Below, piece by piece: positions 26,869-36,272 of a DNA stretch of 64,000 bases. Position 1 is the first letter of the stretch; each line of letters starts with the position of its first letter. The notes beneath the pieces were generated by a model, which was not told the origin of the DNA, did not search any database, and worked only from the letters and a program-made list of their open reading frames with translations. Location of the stretch: contig CAWIUB010000035.1 in NCBI GenBank assembly GCA_963839175.1, forward strand, positions 87,964-151,963, in the 5' to 3' direction. A program made the position numbers and the translations under genes. The stretch is from CAWIUB01 sp963839175. Its GTDB lineage: Bacteria > Actinomycetota > Actinomycetes > Mycobacteriales > Jatrophihabitantaceae.

Positions 26869-27614
26869 CAGGCGACGATGTTGTTGGACTCGACGATGAT
26901 CTGAACAACCTTCTCGACGTCATCGCAGACCTTCAGCAGCCCGAGATCCGCCGGGCCGATCTTGCCCTCGGCCTGGACGGTCGATCGGATCCACTCCACC
27001 AGACCAGCCCAATATCTCGACCCGAACAGGATTACTGGGAACCGAGTGACCTTGTGTGTCTCCACCAAGGTGAGCGCCTCGAACAGCTCGTCCAGCGTGC
27101 CGAATCCGCCCGGCAGGATAACGAAAGCCTGTGCGTACTTCACGAACATCGTCTTGCGCGCGAAGAAGTAGCGGAAGTCGATTCCGAGGTCGACCCAGTC
27201 GTTGAGCCGCTGCTCGAACGGCAGCTCGATGCCGAGTCCGACCGACACCCCGCCGGCCTCGGACGCGCCGCGATTGACGGCCTCCATCGACCCCGGGCCA
27301 CCGCCGGTGATCACCGCATAGCCGGCCTTGGCCAGCGCGCCACCGAGCGCAAGGCCGGACACGTACTCCGGATGATCGGTCGGCGTCCGCGCCGAGCCGA
27401 AGACAGAGACCGCCTTGGGCAGCTCGGCGAGCGCCCCGAATCCCTCGACGAATTCGGCCTGGATGCGCAGCACCCGCCAAGGATCGGTGTGCACCCAGTC
27501 CGTCGGCCCGCGCGAATCGAGCAGTCGCTGATCCGTGGTGCCCGCAGCGATCTGGCCGCGGCGCAAGGTTGCCGGCCCGCGGTGTCGCTCGGCGGGCGGT
27601 TGGTGGTCCGTCAC
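26868..27614 (-). CDS. LOG-family protein (long form)
   Basis: The 248-residue LOG/TIGR00730-type protein has AVITGGGPGSMEAVNRGASE, MFVKYAQAFVILPGGFGTLD and the following ELFEALTL, giving the PGGxGTxxE catalytic motif. The N-terminal 55 residues are an extension absent from the short paralogue. The start is GTG at 27614, 10 bp after the dapE stop. It sits between dapE and the short LOG gene, all leftward. The longer LOG form is often linked with nucleotide (AMP) hydrolysis; the exact substrate is unknown. Confidence 0.86.
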   Translation of the reverse strand: MTDHQPPAERHRGPATLRRGQIAAGTTDQRLLDSRGPTDWVHTDPWRVLRIQAEFVEGFGALAELPKAVSVFGSARTPTDHPEYVSGLALGGALAKAGYAVITGGGPGSMEAVNRGASEAGGVSVGLGIELPFEQRLNDWVDLGIDFRYFFARKTMFVKYAQAFVILPGGFGTLDELFEALTLVETHKVTRFPVILFGSRYWAGLVEWIRSTVQAEGKIGPADLGLLKVCDDVEKVVQIIVESNNIVA

Positions 27615-27624
27615 AAGCCAGACG

Positions 27625-28692
27625 TTACTGGGCAAGAAAGCGCACGAGGGCGTCCTCAGCGGCCCGGACGCGGCGGAGCTGCACGCATTCCTCACGGGTG
27701 TGCGCCAGGTTCGGGTCGCCCGGTCCGAAGTTGACGGCCGGGATGTCCAGCTCGCCGAATCGGGCGACGTCCGTCCAGCCGTACTTCGCCCGCGCCTCGC
27801 CGCCAACGGCCGCGAGCACGGCGGCCGCCAACGGCGCATCGAAGCCGGGACGGGCCCCAGGCGCCGAGTCGACCACCTCGACCGCGAACCCCTCGAACAG
27901 TTCGCCGACATGCAGCTTCGCCTCGGCCTCGCTGCGATCCGGCGCGAAGCGGTAGTTGACCGTCACGCTCGCCTCGTCCGGCACGATATTGTCGGCTACC
28001 CCTCCCTCGACTCGGACGGCGTTGAGGCCCTCGCGGTACATCAACCCGTCCACCTCGATCGCGCGTGCGTGGTAGCCGTTCAGCCGGTCAAAGACCGGTG
28101 CCAAGGCGTGGATGGCGTTCTCGCCCAGCCACGATCGTGCGCTGTGCGCGCGCTTTCCGGTCGTGCGGATCACGGCGCGCAGGGTGCCCTGGCAGCCGCC
28201 CTCGACCACGCCGTCCGTCGGTTCGAGCAAGATCGCCAGGTCGGCGTGCAGCGCCGACGGGCGCTCGCGAGCGATGCGGCCCAGGCCGTTGCGTACAGCC
28301 TCGACCTCCTCGCAGTCGTAGCAGATCCAGGTCAGGTCGACGCCCGGCACGAGCTGGCCGCTGCCCACGAGGTGCGCGATTCGCAGCTGCACCGCGACGC
28401 CGGACTTCATGTCGGTCGTCCCTACGCCGCATAGCCGGTCACCCTCCCGCCTGGACGGCAGGTTGCCGGCGACCGGCACCGTGTCGAGGTGCCCGGCGAG
28501 CGCGACCCGCTGATCCCGACCCAGCTCCGTCCGGGCAAGGACCACGTTGCCGTCCCGCTCGACCCGCAGGGTCGGATAGCCGCGTAACGCGGTCTCAACC
28601 AGGTCGGCGATCTGGGACTCGTTGCCCGAGACGGACTGCACGTCGACGAGCGCGGCGGTTAGGGAACCCGCGTCCGCGCTGAGATCGAGCAC
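27625..28692 (-). CDS. dapE: Succinyl-diaminopimelate desuccinylase
   Basis: The 355-residue M20 metallopeptidase-fold enzyme has metal and catalytic residues His68 and Asp70 (AGHLDTVP), Asp94 (GTTDMKSG) and Glu128/Glu129 (YDCEEVE). It removes succinate from N-succinyl-LL-diaminopimelate, giving the precursor of lysine and peptidoglycan. The divergent dapD gene at 28906 supplies an earlier step. Confidence 0.93.
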   Translation of the reverse strand: MLDLSADAGSLTAALVDVQSVSGNESQIADLVETALRGYPTLRVERDGNVVLARTELGRDQRVALAGHLDTVPVAGNLPSRREGDRLCGVGTTDMKSGVAVQLRIAHLVGSGQLVPGVDLTWICYDCEEVEAVRNGLGRIARERPSALHADLAILLEPTDGVVEGGCQGTLRAVIRTTGKRAHSARSWLGENAIHALAPVFDRLNGYHARAIEVDGLMYREGLNAVRVEGGVADNIVPDEASVTVNYRFAPDRSEAEAKLHVGELFEGFAVEVVDSAPGARPGFDAPLAAAVLAAVGGEARAKYGWTDVARFGELDIPAVNFGPGDPNLAHTREECVQLRRVRAAEDALVRFLAQ

Positions 28693-28763
28693 GGCGCCAC
28701 GCTACCGGTCCACTCTGCCGCGATCGGCCGGAGCGACCGCCACCGCAAAGGCTGCGATGGCCC

Positions 28764-28822
28764 GCTTTGCCTGTCCGAGCAGGGCGCAAACCCCCGCGTC
28801 ACCCCGCTCGGACAGGCAAAGC
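28764..28822. repeat. Perfect 17-bp inverted repeat between dapE and dapD
   Basis: The arms GCTTTGCCTGTCCGAGC (28764-28780) and its exact complement (28806-28822) flank a 25-bp loop. The repeat lies in the 213-bp gap between the divergent dapE and dapD starts. A weaker relative lies at 43791-43850. Its place upstream of two genes argues against a simple terminator role. Confidence 0.8.
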
Positions 28823-28905
28823 CGCAGGATCGGGTACCGGGACACGCTGGCGGCCCGGTCCGCGATCATCGAGGCCGCACAGCCGGGACGATTACTGTGT
28901 GCCGC

Positions 28906-29842
28906 GTGAGCAGGACCGCTTGGGGCTACGGCCTCGCCACGAGCACGCTGAGCGGCACGGTGCTCGATACCTGGTATCCCGGAGCCGGCGCTGGGCGACG
29001 CCCCGCGTGCCGCCGCCCCGCCTCGTGAGCTGGCTCAGCTGGCCGGGTCCTCCCAGGCGACCGGTGACCGGAATATCCGGCTCGATGTGGTACAGCGCGA
29101 GATCGATCTGGACGCCCCGCCCGGTGACATCCCGGACGCGTACCTGCGCCTGCACCTGCTCTCGTACCGCCTCGTCCCGCCGAACGGGTGCAACCTGGAC
29201 GGCATCTTCGGCGTGCTCAACAACGTCGTCTGGACGTCCGTCGGGCCGTGCGCGGTGGAGGACTTCGAGCAGACCCGGATGGCGCTGCGGCGCCGGGGCC
29301 CGGTGCACGTTCTCGGCGTGGACAAGTTCCCGCGGATGACCGACTACGTGCTGCCGACGGGCGTCCGGATCGCCGACGCCGACCGGGTCCGGCTCGGTGC
29401 GCACCTCGCCGCCGGCACCACGGTCATGCACGAGGGGTTCGTGAACTTCAATGCCGGAACGCTCGGCACCTCGATGGTCGAAGGACGCATCTCGGCGGGC
29501 GTGGTCGTCGACGACGGCACCGACGTGGGCGGCGGCGCGTCGATCATGGGCACGCTGTCCGGAGGCGGCACGCAACGCATCTCGATCGGCAAGCGCTGCC
29601 TGATCGGTGCCAATGCCGGGGTGGGCATCAGCCTCGGTGACGACTGCGTGGTCGAGGCCGGCTGTTACATCACCGCTGGCTCCAAGCTCACCCGCCCGGA
29701 CGGGACGGTGGTGCGGGCGGCGGAGCTGTCCGGCGCAGCGGGAATGCGCTACTGGCGCAACAGCGTGACCGGGGCGCTGGAGGCCAACCCGCGTCAAGGC
29801 ACGGGCGTCGAGCTCAACGCGGCGCTGCACGCAAACGCCTGA
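28906..29842 (+). CDS. dapD: Tetrahydrodipicolinate N-succinyltransferase (frameshifted)
   Basis: The main body has the left-handed beta-helix of DapD: GVRIADADRVRLGAHLAAGT, MHEGFVNFNAGTLGTSMVEG and GGGASIMGTLSGGG. The N-terminus (GTG at 28906, SRTAWGYGLATSTLSGTVLD) is in another frame. Removing one C from the run TATCCCGG near 28978 joins them as DTWYPEPALGDAP..., giving about 311 residues, normal for actinobacterial DapD. A homopolymer indel is the likely cause. It makes N-succinyl-2-amino-6-oxopimelate from succinyl-CoA. Confidence 0.88.
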
Positions 29843-29847
29843 AGCCG

Positions 29848-30666
29848 ATGTCCGTTGCCGTTCGCCGGGCGCTGATCGCCCTCGTGGTGGTTGTCGTGGC
29901 GCTCGCCGTCGTCGTGGTCGGCGTGGTCGCGATCTGGAAAGCCACGCAGCGGCACGGCATCGCCGAGACCTGCACGGTCGGCGAATACTCGGTGAGCCCG
30001 GATCAGGCTGCGGTCGCCTCGACGATGGCCGGCGTCGTAATCAATCGCGGGCTGCCCGAGCGCGCCGCCGTCCTTGCGCTGGCCGCGGGGCTGCAGGAGA
30101 GCAAGCTGCGCAACCTCGACTCCGGCGAGGGGGATCGGGATTCGGTCGGCGTGCTGCAGCAGCGCCCGTCCCAGGGCTGGGGAGCCGAGGAACAGCTCAA
30201 CGACGTGCACTACGCCACTGGGGTCTTCCTCGACCACGTCATCAAGGTCGCCAACTGGCAGACGGACCCGCTCACCAAGGTCGTCCAGGCGGTGCAGATC
30301 TCAGCCGTCCCGGAGGGGTATGCGCGATGGGAAGGCAAGGCGCAGGCGCTGGCCGACGCGTTCACCGGCAAGACCCCGGCGGGCATTTCCTGCACCTACC
30401 CGAAGCCGGCAAGGGTCGCGACCAGCTCCGACGTCGCGGTCCGGCTCGCCAAGGATCTCCCGGTCAAGACGCCGACGGTCAGCGCCACGACGCTGACCGT
30501 GCCGGGAGCGACCTGGCCGACCGTGGCCTGGCTGGTCGCCAACGGCGACAACCTAGGGCTGGAGACGGTCAGCTACCGCGGCAAGACGTGGGATCGGGCC
30601 AAGGGCTGGAAGGACGACCCGAAGGCGACTGCGGGCGCCGTGGTGGCGATCCCGCACGTACTGTGA
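29848..30666 (+). CDS. Membrane-anchored transglycosylase-like protein
   Basis: The 272-residue protein has an N-terminal membrane anchor (residues about 8-31, valine-rich) and an exported domain. The stretch VLALAAGLQESKLRNLD and DSVGVLQQRPSQGWG resembles the catalytic Glu segment and following QxRPSQG block of lysozyme/lytic-transglycosylase-like folds. It lies 5 bp after dapD. A cell-wall-cleaving role is inferred from fold resemblance only. Confidence 0.65.
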   Translation: MSVAVRRALIALVVVVVALAVVVVGVVAIWKATQRHGIAETCTVGEYSVSPDQAAVASTMAGVVINRGLPERAAVLALAAGLQESKLRNLDSGEGDRDSVGVLQQRPSQGWGAEEQLNDVHYATGVFLDHVIKVANWQTDPLTKVVQAVQISAVPEGYARWEGKAQALADAFTGKTPAGISCTYPKPARVATSSDVAVRLAKDLPVKTPTVSATTLTVPGATWPTVAWLVANGDNLGLETVSYRGKTWDRAKGWKDDPKATAGAVVAIPHVL

Positions 30667-30787
30667 GCGAGCGAAGCGAGCGAACGATGGGAGACGTTCG
30701 TCCGGCGCGCAGCGTCGGACGTGAGGCCCGCAGCGCCGAGCGAAGGGACTCGTAAGGGCGCCGACCCGAGGGCACCGCGGCAGGCGG

Positions 30788-31114
30788 CTAGTCGTCGCTG
30801 GCCTGCGGCGGCAACGACGAGATGAGCTCGGGATCCTTGTCGATCTTGCCGACCTTGGACGCCCCGCCCGGCGACCCGATTTCGTCGAAGAAGTCGACGT
30901 TCGCCTGGGTATAGTCGCGCCATTTGTCCGGCAGATCGTCCTCGTAGAAGATCGCCTCGACTGGGCAGACCGGTTCGCACGCACCGCAGTCGACACATTC
31001 GTCTGGATGGATGTAGAGCATCCGGCCACCCTCGTAGATGCAGTCGACGGGGCACTCCTCGATGCATGACTTGTCAAGGACATCGACGCACGGCTCGGCG
31101 ATCACGTAAGTCAC
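30788..31114 (-). CDS. fdxC: 7Fe-type ferredoxin
   Basis: This 108-residue ferredoxin has eight cysteines in the N-terminal half (positions 9, 17, 21, 25, 40, 43, 46, 50), including CVDCGACEPVCP, consistent with a 3Fe-4S plus 4Fe-4S pair. The C-terminal extension (residues 60-108) is typical of actinobacterial FdxC/FdxA. It carries electrons for cytoplasmic redox enzymes. In many actinobacteria it adjoins dapC; here the two are separated by about 16 kb. Confidence 0.92.
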   Translation of the reverse strand: MTYVIAEPCVDVLDKSCIEECPVDCIYEGGRMLYIHPDECVDCGACEPVCPVEAIFYEDDLPDKWRDYTQANVDFFDEIGSPGGASKVGKIDKDPELISSLPPQASDD

Positions 31115-31167
31115 TGCGGGTCCTCCGGCGGTTGAGCGTCTCGTTCCAGAGCGTTACAGAACCTAGT

Positions 31168-32106
31168 ATGCCGCTCGTGCTGGATGCGACGTGGGTGGGC
31201 CGACGAATCGTGCTGCGGCAGGCCCTCGGCCCGATCGGCACGGGCCGGCCCCGATTCACCGACGTGGTGGGCGAGCTGCTCACCCTCGACGACGCGGTTG
31301 CGGTCCTCGACACGCGTACCGGCCCGGTCACGGTTGCTGTCGGCCAGGTGGCGATCGCCAAGCTGGTCCAACCTTCGCGGGCCGAAATCCTCGCGCTCGA
31401 GGCGGTCACCGAACGCGGCTGGCGGGCGGCCGATCGTGCCGAGATCGGCGGCTGGCTGCTGCGGGCGAACCAGGGTTTCACCGGGCGCGCCAACACGGTG
31501 CTGCCGCTCCGCCAGCCGGATCGTCCCCTCGACGAGCTGATCGGGGCGGCCCGCTCGTGGTACCGCGAGCGCGGGCTGCAGCTTGCGCTTCCAGCTCCCG
31601 CTACCGGCCCGGCGGGTGCTCGACCAGGCGTTGGCCGAGCGCGGATTCCACGCCGACGTGGACGTCGCGGTGCTGGCCAGACGGCTCGACGACACGCCGG
31701 CCGATGATCCGCCGGTCGAGATCACCGATCTGCCCACCCAGGATTGGCTGGCTCGATGCGACTACCACGGGCGCCAAGTGCCGGCCGGCTGGCCGCGACT
31801 TGCTGGTCCGGCACCCTCGGGTCGGCTTCGCGTCGATCCGCCGCGGCGACGAACCACGTGGCCATCGCCCGCGGGGCGGTCGACGAGGGATGGCTCGGGG
31901 TCACCGCGCTGCACGTCGATCCGGCAGCTCGCCGACAAGGCCTGGCCTCGGCCATCATGCGCGGACTGTGGCGTTGGGCGATGCACGCACACGACGCGAC
32001 GCACAGTTATCTGCAAGTGTCCAGCGACAACAGCGCTGCGCTGGCCCTCTACGAGAGCCTTGGCTACTGGCACCACCACGACTACCGGTACCGCACGCAG
32101 CCCTAG
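31168..32106 (+). CDS. GNAT acetyltransferase (three frameshifts)
   Basis: Three frames must be joined to give one protein of about 310 residues. The first ends near 31583 (RSWYRERGLQL), the second carries FQLPLPARRVLDQALAERGF, a third fragment carries AGRDLLVRHPRVGFASIRRG (after about 31785), and the last, from about 31854, has the acetyl-CoA site DPAARRQGLASAIMRGLWRW and the SDNSAALALYESLGY motif. Each step is repaired by one base. The N-terminal half is an extra domain seen in longer actinobacterial GNATs. The substrate is unknown. Three frameshifts in one gene point to local sequence error. Confidence 0.72.
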
Positions 32107-32115
32107 ACTGCACTC

Positions 32116-32655
32116 ATGCCAGACAACCAGAAACTCCTGGTCATATCCTTCGACGACCAGCTCAAGGCCCAGGAGTTCCTGCTCGCCACGGTGCGGTTGC
32201 AGAAGAACGGCGACCTGCAGATGCACGACGCCGTCTTCGTCCATCGCGGCGAGGACGGCAACTCGCGGGTCACCGAGACCACCGATATCACGCCGGGCCG
32301 TGGCGCGCTGGGCGGCGGCGTGTGGGGGCTGCTGCTCGGCACCCTGTTCGGTGGCCCGCTCGGCGGCCTGGTGGTCGGAGCGGCGAGCGCGGGTGGCACT
32401 GCGCTGTATGCCAAGCTGCGGGACACCGGCGTCAAGGACGAGACGGTCGCCGAACTGCGCACGGCCGTGCCGCCCGGCCGTACCGGGCTCGCCCTGCTGG
32501 TCAGCCACGTCTCGCTGGCCGATCTCCAGCGCGAGCTGGCCCGTTTCCCGGGCGCAGCGCTGGTCGAGACCGACCTGCCACCGGCTGCAGTGATGGCGGT
32601 ACAGGAGGCGCTCACCGAGGCCAACCGCGCACCGTTCACCGACTCGGCGAGCTGA
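32116..32655 (+). CDS. DUF1269 membrane protein
   Basis: The 179-residue protein has a DUF1269 plan: an N-terminal beta-rich region (KLLVISFDDQLKAQEFLLAT), a central glycine-rich membrane hairpin (GALGGGVWGLLLGTLFGGPL) and a hydrophilic C-terminal domain. Function unknown; the glycine-rich core is typical of the family. It overlaps the convergent membrane-protein gene by 20 bp. Confidence 0.78.
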   Translation: MPDNQKLLVISFDDQLKAQEFLLATVRLQKNGDLQMHDAVFVHRGEDGNSRVTETTDITPGRGALGGGVWGLLLGTLFGGPLGGLVVGAASAGGTALYAKLRDTGVKDETVAELRTAVPPGRTGLALLVSHVSLADLQRELARFPGAALVETDLPPAAVMAVQEALTEANRAPFTDSAS

Positions 32656-33136
32656 CCTCGCGACGCACTACCGCAGTCCGGCGAGGGCTGCTCAGGGTGA
32701 GCGTGACCATTCCGGCCACCACGCCCATCAGCACCACCCCATACGAAACCGCCAGCTGGCCGCCCTTGCCGCCGGGCAGCAGCACGTCTCCTTCTGGCCG
32801 CGGCAGGCTGAGCACCACCACCACGACAATCCACACGATCAGTGGCAGCGCGGCGGCCAGCGTCGAGCTGGCCAGGTTACGAGCGATCAAGGGCAGCACG
32901 ATGTTGCTGGCGATCGCGACCAGAACGGCGATCGGCACGATGACCGAGCCCACGTAGAACGGCGTGAGCAACACCGCGATTACCGCCGCCAATGCCGCAC
33001 TGACGCAGCACAGCACGATGCCAGCGATGCCTGACCCGCCAACACCCACATTTGCCCGGACTTGTTCGACCTCAGGCGGGCCGGGGGCTTCCGGAGGTCG
33101 AACAACTCGGCGTGGGCGGGCCGGTTCGGGGCTCAT
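32636..33136 (-). CDS. Actinobacterial membrane protein, four helices
   Basis: The 166-residue protein has four predicted membrane segments (about residues 37-58, 60-79, 90-112, 128-148) after a proline-rich N-terminus. The N-terminal 25 residues (RRVVRPPEAPGPPEVEQVR) are encoded by a 44-bp inverted repeat. It starts 4 bp inside the mshB end (ATGA overlap), matching the pairing of mshB with a small membrane protein in mycobacteria. Function unknown. Confidence 0.7.
   Translation of the reverse strand: MSPEPARPRRVVRPPEAPGPPEVEQVRANVGVGGSGIAGIVLCCVSAALAAVIAVLLTPFYVGSVIVPIAVLVAIASNIVLPLIARNLASSTLAAALPLIVWIVVVVVLSLPRPEGDVLLPGGKGGQLAVSYGVVLMGVVAGMVTLTLSSPRRTAVVRREVSSPSR
33062..33105. repeat. 44-bp inverted repeat, TTCGACC family, copy 4, inside a gene
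   Basis: The arms TTGTTCGACCTC (33062-33073) and its exact complement (33094-33105) make a perfect 12-bp stem. It lies inside the coding region of the membrane-protein gene, so the family is not confined to gene ends. Confidence 0.75.
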
Positions 33137-34040
33137 GCGTCCGTCCCGGCGAACAGGTCCGTCCCGGCGAACAGGTCCGTCTCGCGGCCGTCCGCGTCAC
33201 GCTCGCCTGCCAGCTTGCCCTGCACCAAGCGGAAGTACTCGATGCCCATGACCTCACGGCCGATGTTGTTCGACAACGCGAAGAACGGCCCGTCGACGGT
33301 GATCTGCGTCGCGTGCTGCGCGAGGGCATCCATCTTGGCCGCCCCGAACTGGCTCGCGTCGATCGCGGTCGTCACCACCTCGTCGTCGACGCCCATGGTC
33401 AGGTCCTCGAAGCGCTCGACACCGAAGAAGTCACTGCCCTGATCCTTCATCGCCTCGAACCCACGCCGCAGTACCGACCGTGGCACAGCGGTCCAGTAGA
33501 CCTTGGCGATCTGCCACGGGTCCGGCTCGGACGTGCGGCCGCGTCCACGGCGGCCATCGCCACCCGGTGGGCCATGATGTGGTCGGGGTGGCCGTAGTCA
33601 CCGTTCTCGTCGTAGGTCACGAGCACCTGCGGACGGACCTCGTGGATCACGTCGACGGCTGCGGCTACAGCCTCGTCGAACACCGCGGGATCTTTCGCCG
33701 CCCGCCAGAACGCCCGCGGATGGTCGTTCGCGGGCGTGTCCATCATCCCGCTGTCGCGAAACCGCCCCGCGCCGCCGAGGAAGCGGTGGTCGGTGACGCC
33801 GAGCGTGGTCATCGCCGCTGCTAGCTCACTGATCCGGTAGCCGCCGAGCTGGTCGGCCTTGTCGGCCGCGAGCTGGCTCAACGCCGGGACGAGGATCTCG
33901 CCCTCCTCGCCGAGTGTGCACGTCACCAGAGTCACCTGCGCGCCCGCCGCGGCGTAGTGCGCCATCGTGGCGCCCGTCCCGATCGACTCGTCGTCCGGGT
34001 GCGCGTGTATCAGCAGCAGTCGTCGCGATGGCACAGCCAT
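33133..34040 (-). CDS. mshB: Mycothiol biosynthesis deacetylase MshB (frameshifted)
   Basis: The N-terminal LmbE-like domain has RRLLLIHAHPDDESIGTGAT and the TYDENGDYGHPDH motif with the zinc ligands. The frame changes near 33533: the N-terminal part ends AMAAVDAA, and the rest reads TSEPDPWQIAKVYW onwards to the stop. One base restores a protein of about 302 residues. MshB removes the acetyl group from GlcNAc-Ins to make mycothiol. Two copies of an 18-bp unit (33143-33178) duplicate six residues (DLFAGT) near the C-terminus. Confidence 0.9.
33143..33178. repeat. 18-bp tandem duplication in mshB
   Basis: The unit GTCCCGGCGAACAGGTCC occurs twice in a row (33143-33160 and 33161-33178). It preserves the mshB reading frame and lies near its C-terminus. 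Confidence 0.85.
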
Positions 34041-34068
34041 AGCTGCAGACGCTACCGAGTGCGACGAG

Positions 34069-35175
34069 TCAGCTCGCCATGTCCGTAGTCGTCGCTGCGG
34101 TGAAGCTGCCATCCGCAGAACGGGTCGCGGTCGCCAGGTCCAGCCGCACCTCGGCGAAATGGCACGCCGCGAAGTGCAGCGGCTGCTTCTCCTCCAGCGG
34201 CGGGACGACCGTGCGGCACTGCTCCTTCTGCGTCTCGTCGAGCTCACCGCGGTACTTCGGGCACCGGGTGTGGAACACGCAGCCGGGCGGCGGGTTGATC
34301 GGGCTGGGCAGATCGCCGGTGAGCAGGATCCGATCGCGCTTGCCTTCCTTGCGCGGGTCGGGCACTGGAACCGCGGACATCAAGGCCTGGGTGTACGGGT
34401 GCATTGGCTTGCCGTACAGGGTGTCGCGCTCGGCCAGTTCCATGATCTTGCCGAGGTACATCACCGCGACCCGGTCGGAGATGTGCCGCACCACGGACAG
34501 GTCGTGGGCGATGAATACGTAGGCCATGCCGAATTCGCTCTGCAGGTCCTCGAGCAGGTTCATCACCTGAGCCTGGATCGAGACGTCCAGAGCGGAGACC
34601 GGCTCATCGCAGACGATCAGCTTGGGACGCAGCGCGACCGCCCGGGCGATACCGATGCGCTGGCGCTGGCCGCCGGAGAACTCGTGCGGGTATCGGTTGT
34701 AGTGCTCGGGGTTGAGGCCGACGCGCTCCATCAGCCCCTGGACTTCGGCCTTGACCCCGCCCGTCGGCTTGACCTTCTGGATCTCGAACGGTGCGGCGAT
34801 GACCGAGCCGACCGGATGGCGTGGATTCAGCGAGCCGATCGGATCCTGGAACACCATCTGCAGCTCGCGTCGCATTTCGCGCAGCCGGTTGGACTTGGCG
34901 TGGGTGATGTCCTCACCGTCGATCTTGATCGAGCCGCCGGTCGGCTCGATCAGCCGCAGCAGCGTACGACCGGCGGTCGACTTGCCGCAGCCGGATTCCC
35001 CGACCAAGCCAATCGTCTCACCGGCCTCGAGCGAGAAGGAGATGCCGTCGACCGCCTTGACCGGTGCGCTCTTGCGCTTGATCAGGGTCTGCGTGTACTG
35101 GGGAAAGTACTTCTGCAATCCCTTGGCGTCGAGCAGCGGGGTGCCGTGTGACGTCGGCGGAGCTGTCGCGGTCAC
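34069..35175 (-). CDS. Peptide ABC transporter ATPase, OppF/DppF type
   Basis: The 368-residue ATPase has Walker A GLVGESGCGKSTAG (about residues 53-66), signature FSGGQRQRIGIARA, Walker B LIVCDEPVSALD and the C-terminal oligopeptide-transporter extension with a cysteine cluster (CVFHTRCPKY). The start is GTG at 35175, overlapping the stop of the preceding ATPase gene (GTGTGA). It is the last gene of a five-gene leftward operon. Confidence 0.9.
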   Translation of the reverse strand: MTATAPPTSHGTPLLDAKGLQKYFPQYTQTLIKRKSAPVKAVDGISFSLEAGETIGLVGESGCGKSTAGRTLLRLIEPTGGSIKIDGEDITHAKSNRLREMRRELQMVFQDPIGSLNPRHPVGSVIAAPFEIQKVKPTGGVKAEVQGLMERVGLNPEHYNRYPHEFSGGQRQRIGIARAVALRPKLIVCDEPVSALDVSIQAQVMNLLEDLQSEFGMAYVFIAHDLSVVRHISDRVAVMYLGKIMELAERDTLYGKPMHPYTQALMSAVPVPDPRKEGKRDRILLTGDLPSPINPPPGCVFHTRCPKYRGELDETQKEQCRTVVPPLEEKQPLHFAACHFAEVRLDLATATRSADGSFTAATTTDMAS

Positions 35176-36258
35176 ACGCTCTCCTCCTCCCGTTCTCGTT
35201 CTCGGGCAACGGAGAGCACCTCGGCGCGCTGCTCGGCGGTGAGGAAGCACCGGGCGTCATGGCCGGGGCCCACCGAATAGAGGTCCGGCCGTTCGGACGC
35301 GCAGCGATTCCCGCCGACGACGTCGACGAACGTGCAACGCGGGTGGAAGTGGCATCCGCGCGGCAGGTTTATGAGCGATGGTGGGTTACCCGGAATGGGA
35401 TCGAGGCGGTCGGCCCGCTCGCGATCCATCCGGGGCATCGAGTTCAGCAGCCCCCAGGTGTAGGGATGTGAGGCCTCGAAGAACACCTCTAGGGTCGTGC
35501 CGGTCTCGACCGCCTTGCCGCCGTACATCACCAGCACGTCGTCGGCGATGTCCGCCACCACGCCCAGGTCGTGGGTGATCATGACGATGGCCGAGCCATA
35601 GTCGCGCTGCAGGTCCTTCATCAGATCCAGGATCTGCGCCTGCACGGTGACGTCAAGAGCGGTCGTAGGCTCGTCGGCGATCAGCAACTTGGGATTGTTG
35701 ATCAACGCCATCGCGATCATGGCGCGCTGGCGCATGCCGCCGGAGAACTGGTGTGGATACTGATCGACGCGCCGTGCGGCGTTCGGGATGCCAACCCGGT
35801 CAAGCATGTCGATGGTGCGCGTTCGGGCGGTCTTGCGCGACACCTTGTTGTGGACCCGGTAGGCCTCCTCGATCTGATTGCCGACCGTGTAGTACGGGTG
35901 CAGCGCGGAGAGCGGATCCTGGAAGATCATCGCCATCGTCGACCCGCGGCGCCGCCGCACGGCCTCGTCGCTCGCGCCGAGCAGCTCGACGCCGTCCAGC
36001 CAGACCTGGCCGGTCGATCTTGGCCCGCGACCGCCTGTGCAGACCCAAGACCGCCTGCATGGTCACGGACTTTCCCGATCCGGACTCGCCGACAATGCCG
36101 AGTGTCTTGCCCGGCTCGACGGAGAAGGACTGACGCCGTCGACCGATCTTCACCAGACCGTCGTCGGTGGGGAAGTGCACGCGCAGATCGCGCACTGAGA
36201 GGAAGGCATCGGCCGGCTGGACGTCCACCGCGGTCACGGCGATCATTTCAGCGGTCAC
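35172..36258 (-). CDS. Peptide ABC transporter ATPase, OppD/DppD type (frameshifted)
   Basis: The N-terminal segment has Walker A TLGIVGESGSGKSVTMQAVL, and the other frame carries MAMIFQDPLSALHPYYTVGN, FSGGMRQRAMIAMAL and Walker B LLIADEPTTALD. The frame changes near 36016 (one inserted G: AAGATC[G]ACCGGC); removing it gives STGQVWLDGVELLG, a normal OppD segment. The C-terminal cysteine region (CHFHPRCTF) is present. The start is GTG at 36258 with AGGGAGA upstream. It pairs with the downstream OppF-type ATPase to energise uptake. Confidence 0.88.
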
Positions 36259-36272
36259 GAAGGCTGGTCTCC

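Noticed and set aside
30667..30787. GAGCGAGCGAAGCGAGCGAAC repeat-like sequence
   Set aside because: These are short overlapping GAGCGA motifs common in GC-rich intergenic DNA, without a defined unit or spacing.
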